Source: an uncultured Collinsella sp.
GTDB taxonomy: Bacteria; Actinomycetota; Coriobacteriia; Coriobacteriales; Coriobacteriaceae
Assembly: GCA_958349325.1 (NCBI GenBank)
Contig: CATWCP010000011.1
Span: 1-32,086, forward strand
Direction of reading: 5' to 3'
DNA length: 32,086 nucleotides
Shown: piece after piece, positions 1 to 9,042 of the stretch
Layout: the number at the start of each line of letters is the position of its first letter
Numbering within the stretch: position 1 is the stretch's first letter
Made by a program: the position numbers and the translations under genes
The notes under the pieces: model-generated
The model's database searches: none
What the model saw: the letters and a program-made list of their open reading frames with translations, nothing else
What the model was told of the DNA's origin: nothing

Positions 1-14
1 CGAACCTCCAGTCC

Positions 15-31
15 GGACCGCCCCGCGGTCC
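15..31. other. GC-rich hairpin at window edge
   Basis: A perfect 7-bp inverted repeat (GGACCGC at 15-21, GCGGTCC at 25-31) with a CCC loop. It lies beyond the stop of the permease gene, in a 109-base stretch with no gene. There is no T-run on the side expected for a minus-strand terminator, so its role is unknown. Confidence 0.3.
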
Positions 32-69
32 AACTTTCTGTCCGCACCCCCTTTTTGCTGCTAGATAGC

Positions 70-97
70 ATATTCAGTCCCTATTTCACCGCAACTT
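70..97 (-). repeat. Single copy of the GTTGCGGTGAAATAGGGA repeat
   Basis: Read on the minus strand, this stretch carries GTTGCGGTGAAATAGGGA followed by CTGAATA. The same sequence with one change occurs at 16262 in the same 18-base core. It starts about 13 bases after the permease stop codon. Only one arm is present here, whereas the 16262 copy has both arms. Confidence 0.6.
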
Positions 98-109
98 GTT
101 GGTGGTGGC

Positions 110-1324
110 TTACTGGTGGCGTAGGCACTCCACCGGGTCGAGCTTTGCCGCGCGTCGAGCGGGGTAGAAGCCAAAGATTACGCCGATGCCGACGGAGACG
201 GCGAAGGCCAGCAGCACCGTGGCGATTGAAAAGCTCGGTGTGATTTGCCCGCTGGCACCGAGCTCGCCAAGAATCCCGGATTCGGAGGCAAACATCGCGA
301 GGCCCCAGGCCAGCAGATAGCCAATCAGGACACCCAGCAGACCGCCGGTGATGCACAATGCCGAAGACTCGGCCAAAAACTGCGCGGTGATATTGCGACG
401 ACTGGCGCCCAGAGCACGGCGAATACCGATCTCGCGGATGCGCTCAGTCACGTTGGTGAGCATCATATTCATAATGCCGATACCGCCGACAAGCAGCGAG
501 ATGCTGGCGACAGCGCCCATGATGAGCGAGAATGCGCCCATATAGGAGTTGAGTGCATCGATGGCGCTTTTCATGGATGTCGCCGATACACTGTCGTACT
601 CATCCTCCTCCTCGATGCCCTTCATCGCGCGCACCTTGGAATCGATGGTCTTACAAAGCTCATCCATGTCCGTGCCCTCGGCGGCAAGTGCCGTCACGCT
701 GGGGAATGAAGGATTCTCGTCGCCAAACAGCCCGGAGATGGTTTCGCGTGGCATATACAGCGTGAGCGAGCCCATGGAGTCGCTGCCGCCATCAATCACG
801 CCTACAATCTGCACCTCGCCGTTGGACACCTTGATGGTTTTCCCCAGCGCATCCTGTTCGTTGCCGTAAAGCTGATCGGCGCCGTTGCGGCTGATGAGCG
901 CCACGCGCGAGCCTGATTGGGACTCGGCCTGGGAATAGGTGCGCCCCGCAACGAGCTTGCTGGCCCCCACGGCGTCTAGCATGTCGCTATCGACACCTTG
1001 TGCCATGACGGTATAGCTTTTATCGCCGGTCTTGTACTCGGTATACGCGCTGTCGACAATGCCGATCTGCTCTATCTGCGGCACCAGTTTTTGAAGCTTC
1101 TCGATGTCCGACTCGGTGAGTTCTTGCGACGAATAGATTTGCACCATGCGTGCCGCATTGAGGCCCAGACTGTTGACCAGGCTGTTTTGGATGCCGCCGA
1201 TGAGCGAAGTCATGGCGATTACCGAGGCGATGCCGATGACAATGCCCAGGATGGTGAGCAGGCTGCGCCCCTTGTTGGCCTCGAGCGAGTGAAGGGCTTC
1301 CTGGATGAGATCGCGGGCGCTCAT
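110..1324 (-). CDS. MacB-like ABC transporter permease (FtsX family)
   Basis: A 404-residue permease of the MacB/FtsX type, which works with a partner ATPase and a periplasmic-type adaptor to export peptides, antibiotics or other amphipathic molecules. One hydrophobic segment lies near residues 20-45, followed by a large extracytoplasmic MacB-like domain of about 200 residues. Three more membrane segments fill the C-terminal third. The family motif after the second segment is visible (NVTERIREIGIRRALGA), and the protein ends in the usual FYPARRAAKLDPVECLR. Its ATG overlaps the stop codon of the upstream ATPase gene (ATGA), so the two are translationally coupled. The substrate cannot be read from the sequence. 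Confidence 0.9.
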   Translation of the reverse strand: MSARDLIQEALHSLEANKGRSLLTILGIVIGIASVIAMTSLIGGIQNSLVNSLGLNAARMVQIYSSQELTESDIEKLQKLVPQIEQIGIVDSAYTEYKTGDKSYTVMAQGVDSDMLDAVGASKLVAGRTYSQAESQSGSRVALISRNGADQLYGNEQDALGKTIKVSNGEVQIVGVIDGGSDSMGSLTLYMPRETISGLFGDENPSFPSVTALAAEGTDMDELCKTIDSKVRAMKGIEEEDEYDSVSATSMKSAIDALNSYMGAFSLIMGAVASISLLVGGIGIMNMMLTNVTERIREIGIRRALGASRRNITAQFLAESSALCITGGLLGVLIGYLLAWGLAMFASESGILGELGASGQITPSFSIATVLLAFAVSVGIGVIFGFYPARRAAKLDPVECLRHQ

Positions 1325-2094
1325 GCCATCACTCCTTTCGGCGGGTTGGCGGAGGCGGAAATCATGGGCAGGCTATCTACGGCGCCACGCAGGGTCCGCG
1401 GTGCATGTGGAATATACGCGCCGTCGTGAATGCGACCGTCGCGTATGGTCACGGCACGGTCGGCCTCGGCGGCGATGCCGGGGTCGTGTGTGATAAGCAC
1501 GATGGTTTTGCCGCGCTTCTGGAGCTTATGGAAGGTCTCCATCACAAGCGCTCCGGTAGCGGAGTCCAGGTTTCCCGTCGGCTCGTCGGCCAGAATGATG
1601 GGCGGGTCATTGACGAGGGCGCGCGCGATTGCGACGCGCTGCATCTGGCCGCCCGAGAGCTCGGATATGCGGTGGTCCCAGTGGTCGACGGGCAGCGTGA
1701 CAGCCTGCAGCGCGTGCACGGCGCGCATTTCGCGCTGGCTACGGGGCACATTGGTGTAGGCCAGCGGCAGCATCACGTTTTCGATAACCGACAGGCGCGG
1801 CAGCAGGTTGAAGCTCTGAAAGACAAAGCCGATGCTCAAGGCGCGAACTTCGGTGAGCTCGTCATCGTCAAGCTCGGCCACGTTGAGCCCTTGCAGGTAG
1901 TAGTCGCCCGCCGTCGGCTTATCCAGACAGCCTAGGATGTTCATGAGCGTTGATTTGCCCGAGCCCGAGGGGCCGGTAATGGCGACGAACTCGCCGGGAT
2001 TTACCGCCAGGCTCACGTTGTGCAAGATGTGGGCGCAACCTGCCTCGCTCTCAAAGATGCGGTGCACGTTGCGGATGTCGATAACGGGACGCAT
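1321..2094 (-). CDS. MacB/LolD-type ABC transporter ATP-binding protein
   Basis: A 257-residue ATPase that powers the adjacent permease. All nucleotide-binding motifs are intact: Walker A GPSGSGKS at residues 41-48, Q-loop in FVFQSFNLLPR near 90-100, signature LSGGQ at 146-150, Walker B IILADEP at about 166-172, and the switch His in LITHD. The insert and signature resemble the MacB/LolD/FtsE branch rather than importers. The C-terminus carries about 35 extra residues after the core. The ATG overlaps the stop codon of the adaptor gene by one base (TAATG), so expression is coupled within the operon. Confidence 0.93.
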   Translation of the reverse strand: MRPVIDIRNVHRIFESEAGCAHILHNVSLAVNPGEFVAITGPSGSGKSTLMNILGCLDKPTAGDYYLQGLNVAELDDDELTEVRALSIGFVFQSFNLLPRLSVIENVMLPLAYTNVPRSQREMRAVHALQAVTLPVDHWDHRISELSGGQMQRVAIARALVNDPPIILADEPTGNLDSATGALVMETFHKLQKRGKTIVLITHDPGIAAEADRAVTIRDGRIHDGAYIPHAPRTLRGAVDSLPMISASANPPKGVMA

Positions 2095-3530
2095 TACATG
2101 CCCTCATCGTCAGACATACTGCCCGAATCCGCGCTGTAGCCGCCGTCAGCCGTTGCGTCCGCTCCGGTGTCCATGACGAGGGTGTCGCCATCGCGCAGCT
2201 TGGTAACCGGCACGTTGGGGTTGATCTCGTTGCCCTGGTCGTCGCGCTTGACCTGTGTCTTACCGACTACGGCTTCGTTGTCGTTTTGCGTCACGACGGT
2301 CACCTTCACGCGACGGGTTTGCTTGCCCTCGTCATCAGTCGCCACGTTGACATAATAGTGTTCGCCGTCTTCGGTCATGAGCGCCATCGTCGGCACCATC
2401 ACCACGTCGTCGAGCTGCTCGGTCACCACTGATACCTCGGCTGTCATGCCCGGCTTCAGGCGCGCGTCGGGCGCCTCTATGAGGATGTCGACGTTAAAGG
2501 TTACGCTGCCGCCGCCACCGTTGGCGGCGTCGGAGTTTGCCACCGACGCGATAGCCGTGACGGTGCCCTGGCTCACGATATCGGGAAACGCGGGATACGT
2601 GACGTTGGCGCTCTGCCCAACGGCGATCTTGGCGATGTCCTTTTCGCCCACCTGCACGGTCACCTTCATCTTGGATAGGTCGGCGATCTGCATGCACTGC
2701 TTGCCGCCGCTCGTATCGCTTTCGCCCATGATCATGCCGTCTGTTACCGTGGCGCCCACCTTGGCGTTGAGCTCCACGATGCTGCCCGAGCTCGGGGCCG
2801 TGACCGTACGGCTGGCGGCCTTGGCGTTCGCCTGGTCGAGGTTTGCCTGGGCCGATGCGAGGCTGCGCTGCGCGGCCGATACGGCGTTCGTGTCCGCCGA
2901 TGCGGCGGAGACGCCAGCCGCTGCGGAAGCTCCCTCGACGTCCGTCGTTGGGGTGGCCTGCGCGGCAGCTGCGGCTTTCTGCGCGTTGGCGAGGTCTTCC
3001 TGAGCGGCTGCAACTGCACGCTGCGCCTCGGCAACGTTGCGATCGAGCTCGTCGTTTTTAATGGTCATAAGCACGTCGCCCTCGTTGACGGATTGGCCTG
3101 CCTGCACGTTGATCGAATCGACCGTACCGTCGACAGAAGGGGAGACCACTGAGGATGAAATGGGTTTGAGCTGGCCTTTCGCCTCGACCGTTGTGGTAAA
3201 CGTGCCCTCGGTCACCATATCGGTCACAGGACCGCTATCGCCCTGTGGCTGCGCATTGATAACAAGGGTTGCGACAATGGCAATGAGCGCGATGGCACAC
3301 ACGACGCCGGCGGCAATACCGCGTCGAATCATCTTTTTGCGCCGACGTTCGGCACGTTTTGCCTTGAGCTTGGCGTATGCCTCTTCATCGGAAATCTCGG
3401 CCGCATTGTTCGCGCGCCCGTTCTGCTTATCGGCATGTACGTTTGTAATCAGAGGAATCGTTTCGGTGGCACCTTCGGGCGTGCGCTCGGTATCATCCGG
3501 GCCCGGGGTGGTCGTGGGGACATTCGACAT
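2094..3530 (-). CDS. MacA/HlyD-like membrane-fusion (periplasmic adaptor) protein
   Basis: A 478-residue adaptor, first gene of the three-gene export operon. Residues 1-68 are cytoplasmic and polar, ending in a basic stretch (KRAERRRKK). One membrane segment lies at about 70-92. Two half-lipoyl segments follow (SPSVDGTVDSINVQAGQSV and TAPSSGSIVELNAKVGATV), separated by an Ala/Gln-rich coiled-coil hairpin around residues 160-240, then beta-barrel domains. The C-terminal about 20 residues are Gly/Ser/Asp-rich. In a monoderm such a protein probably forms an extracellular guide for substrates of the permease. The start is supported by AGGAGA just upstream of the ATG. The Ala-rich coiled coil is low-complexity, so residue-level alignment there is unreliable. 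Confidence 0.88.
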   Translation of the reverse strand: MSNVPTTTPGPDDTERTPEGATETIPLITNVHADKQNGRANNAAEISDEEAYAKLKAKRAERRRKKMIRRGIAAGVVCAIALIAIVATLVINAQPQGDSGPVTDMVTEGTFTTTVEAKGQLKPISSSVVSPSVDGTVDSINVQAGQSVNEGDVLMTIKNDELDRNVAEAQRAVAAAQEDLANAQKAAAAAQATPTTDVEGASAAAGVSAASADTNAVSAAQRSLASAQANLDQANAKAASRTVTAPSSGSIVELNAKVGATVTDGMIMGESDTSGGKQCMQIADLSKMKVTVQVGEKDIAKIAVGQSANVTYPAFPDIVSQGTVTAIASVANSDAANGGGGSVTFNVDILIEAPDARLKPGMTAEVSVVTEQLDDVVMVPTMALMTEDGEHYYVNVATDDEGKQTRRVKVTVVTQNDNEAVVGKTQVKRDDQGNEINPNVPVTKLRDGDTLVMDTGADATADGGYSADSGSMSDDEGM

Positions 3531-3563
3531 GGCGTCTCCTTTATAGAAAGTTCCTCAATAAGT

Positions 3564-3595
3564 ATATGCGCCCGTCGCGTGAGGCGGGCGCATAT
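3564..3595. terminator. 11-bp hairpin between transpeptidase and export operon
   Basis: Perfect inverted repeat, ATATGCGCCCG at 3564-3574 and CGGGCGCATAT at 3585-3595, with a 10-base loop. It lies in the 129-base gap between the L,D-transpeptidase stop and the adaptor gene start. It could end transpeptidase transcription, but there is no T-run on the minus strand, so a factor-independent terminator is only a possibility. Confidence 0.4.
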
Positions 3596-3659
3596 GGCGG
3601 ATTCTTTCGGAACTGTTAGATTGGAGCGTCAGTTTCCCGTTGTGTGAAGGCGTGTTTTC

Positions 3660-5384
3660 CTACGAGTGGACAACCACGCACAGGCCGACTTTGATGCAGT
3701 CGTGAAGTGCCTTGGCGTCGGCCAGGCGCAGGTTGATGCAGCCGTGGCTGCCGCACCACTTATAGGACTCGGCATTATCGAAGCTCTTGTCGTTTTGCCA
3801 TGTAGCGTCGTGGAAGCCGATCATGTTGCCCTCAAACGGCATCCAGTAGCTCACCGGGCTCTCGTATTTGGGCTTACCGGTCTCGGGATCCTTGGCTCCG
3901 ATCAGGGTGCTGCCGCCGTCGTTGCTGTTGATTTGCCACACGCCCTCGGGGGTGGCGTCTTCGCCCGGTTTGCCGGAAATAAAGTTGGCCTCCCAAACGA
4001 TATTACCGTTCTCGTCATAGTAGCGCGCGTGCTGCTCGGACAGGTCGACGTCGATATACGCCTTCCAGTCGGGCTCTCCCTTTGCAGTAAAGGTGTCGGC
4101 CTTCTGGGAGTACTTGATCTCGATCTCGCCGGTCTGCTTGTTGTTAATGGCGTCCTCGACCTGCTTGGCGAGCGAGCTGCTGTCGATGGACCAACCAAAG
4201 TCGCCGCCTTCGACGGCGCACTGCTTGCCATCGGCGCGCGTCCACCAGCGAGTGGAGCCCACGGTATTAAAGCCGTTGGCGAGCTCGGCTGCCCAGCTAC
4301 TGATCTGCGACGTATCGAGCGTGGGGTTGGCCGGATCGGCAAAGCTGATCCACTGCAACACGGAGCTGCCATCAACCTTGCCGGCATCCTCGCCGTTGAG
4401 CTTGAGGGTCACGTTGACGCCCAGGAAGTTGTTGGCGGCATCGCATGCGGCCTGAATCTGATCATCGGTCAGCGTTCCATTGAGCGGCTCATAGGCATCG
4501 TTGCCGAGCTTGGAAAGATCTACGGTCTCGGCCAGCGAGGCAAGCTCGAGCTCGGCATACTTAATGACATGCTCGCGGTTGAGTTTTTCGTTGGAGCGGG
4601 CCTTCTCGACGGTAAACTTGCCTGCCTGCTCGTCATAGGAGCTATTGGCCTCGAACGTGCCCGAACGCCCCTCGTTAAACTCGTCGATGGCAGCACCCAG
4701 ATCCTTCTCAAACTGCTTTTGGTCAAAGGTGTCGGAGAGCATGGACAAGTCGACGTCTTGATCAAGATCGACTTCGTTGGAGGTAGCGGTTGTTTTGGTC
4801 TTGCCGCTTAGGGATTCCACAAGACGGACCGGCCATACAAAGGCTTCGTTGTGGCTGATAATCTCTTTTGCGGCAGCTTCTCCGTCGACGATGGGTTCAT
4901 CGGACTCGGGCTGATAGGTCCAGCTAAAGTCATCGCCTGTCACGGCGAGCTTATAGTGCTTCCATGCCGAGTTGACCTTGGTAGCGGCAGACGAAGCGTT
5001 GGAGAACGAGACGTCGACGCCGGCAATGGTGGTGTTGGGGTAGGCTACCTGCGAAAACGCTACGATGCCTACGATATAGACAATGACGATAAGACCCAGG
5101 ACGACAAAGAGCGTCGTCTTTTTGCCCGACTTATTGTTCTTGGCGGGTTTGCGCGCGGGGCCGCGATCGCCTCGAGCGTGCGTTGGTGGCTGCTTGGGCG
5201 CATTGCCGTTTGCCTGGCGCTGCTGACGCTGCTGTCGCTGCTGGTTCGGGCGTTGGGAAGCGTTTGCCGCACCACGCTGCTGACCGTGGCTCGGCGCGAT
5301 AGGACGCGGCGACTGAACGCCGCCGGTGTGCCTGCTCGGCTGCTGCGGATCGGGAATCAGTTGAGTTCGATCGTTTTGCGACAT
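3660..5384 (-). CDS. L,D-transpeptidase (YkuD domain), membrane-anchored
   Basis: A 574-residue cell-wall enzyme that would make 3-3 peptidoglycan crosslinks or attach proteins to the wall. Residues 1-88 are a Gln/Asn/Pro/Arg-rich cytoplasmic region, followed by a membrane segment at about 91-112. A long extracellular region follows that resembles the putative peptidoglycan-binding domains of this family. The C-terminal YkuD domain contains the catalytic motif SHGCINLR, with His547, Gly548 and Cys549, and an upstream conserved His in MIGFHDA. The start was chosen at 5384: AAGGA lies 10 bases before this ATG but only one base before an in-frame ATG at 5393. A TATAAT box lies upstream. It is separated from the export operon by a hairpin, so it is probably its own transcription unit. 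Confidence 0.9.
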   Translation of the reverse strand: MSQNDRTQLIPDPQQPSRHTGGVQSPRPIAPSHGQQRGAANASQRPNQQRQQRQQRQANGNAPKQPPTHARGDRGPARKPAKNNKSGKKTTLFVVLGLIVIVYIVGIVAFSQVAYPNTTIAGVDVSFSNASSAATKVNSAWKHYKLAVTGDDFSWTYQPESDEPIVDGEAAAKEIISHNEAFVWPVRLVESLSGKTKTTATSNEVDLDQDVDLSMLSDTFDQKQFEKDLGAAIDEFNEGRSGTFEANSSYDEQAGKFTVEKARSNEKLNREHVIKYAELELASLAETVDLSKLGNDAYEPLNGTLTDDQIQAACDAANNFLGVNVTLKLNGEDAGKVDGSSVLQWISFADPANPTLDTSQISSWAAELANGFNTVGSTRWWTRADGKQCAVEGGDFGWSIDSSSLAKQVEDAINNKQTGEIEIKYSQKADTFTAKGEPDWKAYIDVDLSEQHARYYDENGNIVWEANFISGKPGEDATPEGVWQINSNDGGSTLIGAKDPETGKPKYESPVSYWMPFEGNMIGFHDATWQNDKSFDNAESYKWCGSHGCINLRLADAKALHDCIKVGLCVVVHS

Positions 5385-5441
5385 CGTATGCATATCCTTC
5401 GATTTTCGCCTTGCGGCTCATCGTGTTTTTACTGGGCATGC

Positions 5442-5447
5442 ATTATA
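5442..5447 (-). promoter_or_regulatory. Candidate -10 box for the L,D-transpeptidase gene
   Basis: A consensus TATAAT on the minus strand, 57 bases upstream of the chosen ATG. No good -35 hexamer is visible at 16-18 bases (best is CCACAA or ACCACA), so the promoter call rests on the -10 alone. Confidence 0.4.
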
Positions 5448-5496
5448 GCGATTGCCCTGCTGTTTGTGGTACGGAAACGGTGGCATTCGAAAGAGC

Positions 5497-5512
5497 TGGG
5501 ACAAATGTCCCA
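5497..5512. terminator. Small hairpin downstream of serine dehydratase
   Basis: TGGGAC and GTCCCA flank a 4-base loop (AAAT), 22 bases after the serine dehydratase stop codon. On the minus strand the stem is followed by GCTCTTTCG, a poor U-tract. It may be a weak terminator or another small repeat. The 5385-5533 gap otherwise holds only the transpeptidase promoter region. Confidence 0.4.
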
Positions 5513-5533
5513 CCTTTGGGTCGTTCTTTGTCG

Positions 5534-7141
5534 CTATCCGCACACACCGCATTTTGCACAGGCCGAAAGTGCGGCTGGAGCCTGCGCGATGCCGCCCTTT
5601 GCCGTCTCGCGCAGCGTGGCCGGCAACGCGTGACCCACCGAGAGCATGACGTGGGCCATCTGGTCAAACGGCACCAGGCTCTTAATGCCGGCGAGGGCGA
5701 GTTGTGCCGAGCTAAAGGCCGCAGCCACTCCGATGGCGTTACGGTTTTGGCAGGGCACCTCCACGAGGCCCCCGACGGGGTCACAAACGAGGCCCAGCAG
5801 GTTACTCAGCGCGATGGAGCTGGCGTCGAGCGCCTGCTCGGGCGTGCCGCCGAGCATCTGCACCAGCGCGGCGGCTGCCATGGCGGCCGCGCTTCCCACC
5901 TCGGCCTGGCATCCGCCCTCGGCGCCGGCGACGCAGGCGCTCGTGGTGAGGTTGAGGCCGATGGCGGCTGCACAGTAGAGCGCGTCCATGACCTGCTCGT
6001 CGTCGAGTTGCAGGCGATCGGCGAGCGCCAGCACGCAGCCGGGCACAACACCCGCGGATCCTGCCGTCGGAGCTGCGACGATTACGCCCATCGTGGCCGA
6101 GCGCTCGAGCACGGCCATGGCGCGGGCCACGGCGTCGGTCTGGACGGCGCCCATCAGGCTCGTGCTCAAATCGTTGCGGCCGGTGGCATCGACGAGTTTG
6201 GCCTCGCCGCCGATAAGCCCGCCGAGCGAACGCTGCGGATTGGCGATGGGGGCCGTGGTCTCCTCGCGCATGACGTCGAGCACGCGACGCATGGCGTCGA
6301 CGGCGTGGGCTTCGCCGGTCAGGCGCGCCTCACGCACGGCCATGACGGCGCCGATGCTGAGCCCCAGTTCCTCGCACGCATCGAGCAGCTGCTCGCCGTC
6401 GTCGAAGATCTCCTTGGCCGAGACGCCGGGGGAGAGCGACGAGGCAGAACCGGGGAGCTCGATAAAGGTCGCGTAATCGACATTGTCGAGCTTGCGTAGC
6501 ATGGGGACGACGGTGTCGTCGGGCGCGCCGTCGGTCTCAAAGACGGAGTAGGCCTGGCCGCCCACTTCGGTTCGGTAGGTGCGGCAGAAAGCGATGTTCA
6601 CGTGGGCGTAGGCGAGCAGGTTGGTGAGCGCGGCGAGCACGCCGGGGACGTCCTGGTGCGCCACGAAGAGCGTGGAATACATGCCCGAGATGTCGACGCC
6701 GACGCCGTTGATGCGGCTGATGCGCATCTTGCCGCCGCCCAGGCTCTCGCCACGAACCTGCGCCGTGGCGCCCGTGGCGTCGACCATGTCGATGTCGACG
6801 GTGTTAGGGTGGATGGAGGCGTCGTCGCCCTTAATTTCAAAGTGATAGTCGAGGCCCTGCTCGCGTGCGAGGCCGAAAGCCTGCTTGATGTTCTCGTCAT
6901 CGGTGTCGAGGCCCAGAATGCCCGCGACGAGCGCGCGGTCGGTGCCGTGGCCGCGGTAGGTGTGGGCGAAGGAGTTCCACAGACCAAAGGTAACCTTAGT
7001 GATGCGGCCTTCCAGCAGGCTGGCGGCAACTTGGGCGCACCGCAGGGCGCCGGCGGTGTGCGATGAACTGGGGCCGACCATGACGGGGCCCAAGATCTCG
7101 AATGCCGAGGTCGTAGCTAGTGTTTGCGGCTTGCCTGCCAT
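5534..7141 (-). CDS. sdaA: L-serine dehydratase, iron-sulfur dependent, fused beta-alpha chain
   Basis: A 535-residue enzyme converting L-serine to pyruvate and ammonia with a [4Fe-4S] cluster. The beta part comes first: FEILGPVMVGPSSSHTAG near residue 15, then an ACT-like region (HQDVPGVLAALTNLL, around residues 155-225). The alpha part follows with the cluster cysteines in EGGCQAEVG, LVCDPVGGLV and EVPCQNRN. The usual family ending LRETAKGGIA is extended by a tail with the spaced cysteines CAKCGVCG (Cys528, Cys531, Cys534). The start at 7141 has AAAGGAG six bases upstream. A longer in-frame reading to 7225 would run into a palindromic element and lacks such a site. The symbol is given for the fused form. 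Confidence 0.93.
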   Translation of the reverse strand: MAGKPQTLATTSAFEILGPVMVGPSSSHTAGALRCAQVAASLLEGRITKVTFGLWNSFAHTYRGHGTDRALVAGILGLDTDDENIKQAFGLAREQGLDYHFEIKGDDASIHPNTVDIDMVDATGATAQVRGESLGGGKMRISRINGVGVDISGMYSTLFVAHQDVPGVLAALTNLLAYAHVNIAFCRTYRTEVGGQAYSVFETDGAPDDTVVPMLRKLDNVDYATFIELPGSASSLSPGVSAKEIFDDGEQLLDACEELGLSIGAVMAVREARLTGEAHAVDAMRRVLDVMREETTAPIANPQRSLGGLIGGEAKLVDATGRNDLSTSLMGAVQTDAVARAMAVLERSATMGVIVAAPTAGSAGVVPGCVLALADRLQLDDEQVMDALYCAAAIGLNLTTSACVAGAEGGCQAEVGSAAAMAAAALVQMLGGTPEQALDASSIALSNLLGLVCDPVGGLVEVPCQNRNAIGVAAAFSSAQLALAGIKSLVPFDQMAHVMLSVGHALPATLRETAKGGIAQAPAALSACAKCGVCG

Positions 7142-7165
7142 GGATGCTCCTTTACGTGGCTCGTC

Positions 7166-7286
7166 GTCCCGAGGGGCGGGGCATAAGGTCGCCTGCTCGG
7201 ACAGTCCTGCTCGCACGGAGAGCACATTAAGTGCTCTCCGGCTCGTGCGGAACTCGCGATCGACCTTATGCCCCGCCCCTCGGGAC
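7166..7286. repeat. Long inverted repeat with 26-bp perfect arms
   Basis: The left arm is 7166-7191, beginning GTCCCGAGGGGCGGGG, and the right arm 7261-7286 is its exact reverse complement. The 69-base interior contains a second perfect hairpin, GGAGAGCAC (7217-7225) and GTGCTCTCC (7231-7239) around ATTAA. This inner stem can be extended by CGCAC/GTGCG across a 5-base bulge. It lies just upstream of the serine dehydratase gene. Family membership is unknown; the ends resemble those of the element at 13624. Confidence 0.85.
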
Positions 7287-7382
7287 TAAGGATACATGGT
7301 TGGAGTCGCTCTGCTGCGAAAATTATCGGCCTGTGACCTATTCCATGTCCCAGGTCGGCTCATCTTCACCACCTTTAAATAA

Positions 7383-7416
7383 AAAAGAAGTACCGGTTGG
7401 AGCCGGTACTTCTTTT
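7383..7416 (-). terminator. Rho-independent terminator of metK
   Basis: A 14-bp stem (AAAAGAAGTACCGG at 7383-7396, CCGGTACTTCTTTT at 7403-7416) with a TTGGAG loop, 36 bases past the metK stop. On the minus strand it is followed by a T-rich tract (TTTTTTATTT), the textbook form. Confidence 0.92.
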
Positions 7417-7452
7417 GGTGCGTTGTTTTTGGCTGTAGCTTTTCGGGTTACC

Positions 7453-8733
<1,281 letters not shown>

Positions 8734-8832
8734 GATTGTCCTTTCAAAACGTGTCCCGGCGACCGTTACCATTCCGCCGGGCTCTCTATGCAAGGGCACA
8801 TCATAGCGCGTAAATCAAACATTCACACCCTT

Positions 8833-8980
8833 TCCGCACCTACTTATTGGGGACAGACTTAAATGATCAGCTTTACTCATTGGGGACAGGCTTAAATGAC
8901 CAGCCTTAAACTAAGAACGTCCCCAACGACTGGTCATTTAAGTCTGTCCCCAATGAGTAGGTCGGTGCCCTTTGTGCGGA
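8833..8980. repeat. Composite palindromic repeat built of GGGGACAGACTTAAATGA units
   Basis: Two direct units (8841-8871 and 8874-8904) share the core ATTGGGGACAGACTTAAATG with one or two changes. A third unit lies inverted at 8930-8960. A related GGGGACGTT unit lies inverted at 8912-8926. The whole is bounded by TCCGCAC (8833-8839) and GTGCGGA (8974-8980). Units 1 and 3, or 2 and 3, can pair as alternative stems of about 30 bp. The structure resembles REP/BIME clusters; no transposase is present in the window. Confidence 0.85.
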
Positions 8981-8996
8981 GGTTGCTTTGATGCTT

Positions 8997-9002
8997 TATA
9001 CT
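8997..9002 (+). promoter_or_regulatory. Possible -10 box for gltX
   Basis: TATACT lies 41 bases before the gltX ATG and just outside the composite palindrome. The nearest -35-like sequence (TTGTGC, 8972-8977) is at 19 bases and overlaps the palindrome end, so support is weak. Confidence 0.3.
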
Positions 9003-9042
9003 GGTGCGGTTAGACATCCATCCTGTAATCGAGGAGATTTCC

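Larger units (their letters stand above)
7142..7452. other. Intergenic region between serine dehydratase and metK
   Basis: 311 bases without a gene. It holds a 121-base element with a perfect 26-bp stem (7166-7286), then about 95 bases with no clear structure, then the metK terminator (7383-7416). The element starts 25 bases before the dehydratase ATG, leaving the ribosome site free. I see no convincing promoter; weak -10-like sequences occur around 7290-7300. Confidence 0.7.
8734..9042. other. Divergent intergenic region between metK and gltX
   Basis: 309 bases without a gene. On the metK side a short GC hairpin lies in the probable 5' leader (CCCGGCG at 8755-8761, CGCCGGG at 8775-8781); no SAM riboswitch fold is apparent. 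The middle is filled by a composite palindrome (8833-8980). A TATACT hexamer at 8997-9002 is a possible -10 for gltX, without a good -35. Confidence 0.7.

Noticed and set aside
7142..7225. N-terminal extension of serine dehydratase by 28 residues
   Set aside because: It would read through half of the inverted repeat and lacks a ribosome site, while 7141 has AAAGGAG at ideal spacing.
8734..8832. SAM riboswitch upstream of metK
   Set aside because: The leader is under 100 bases with only a 7-bp hairpin; the conserved SAM-I, SAM-II or SAM-III elements are not seen.
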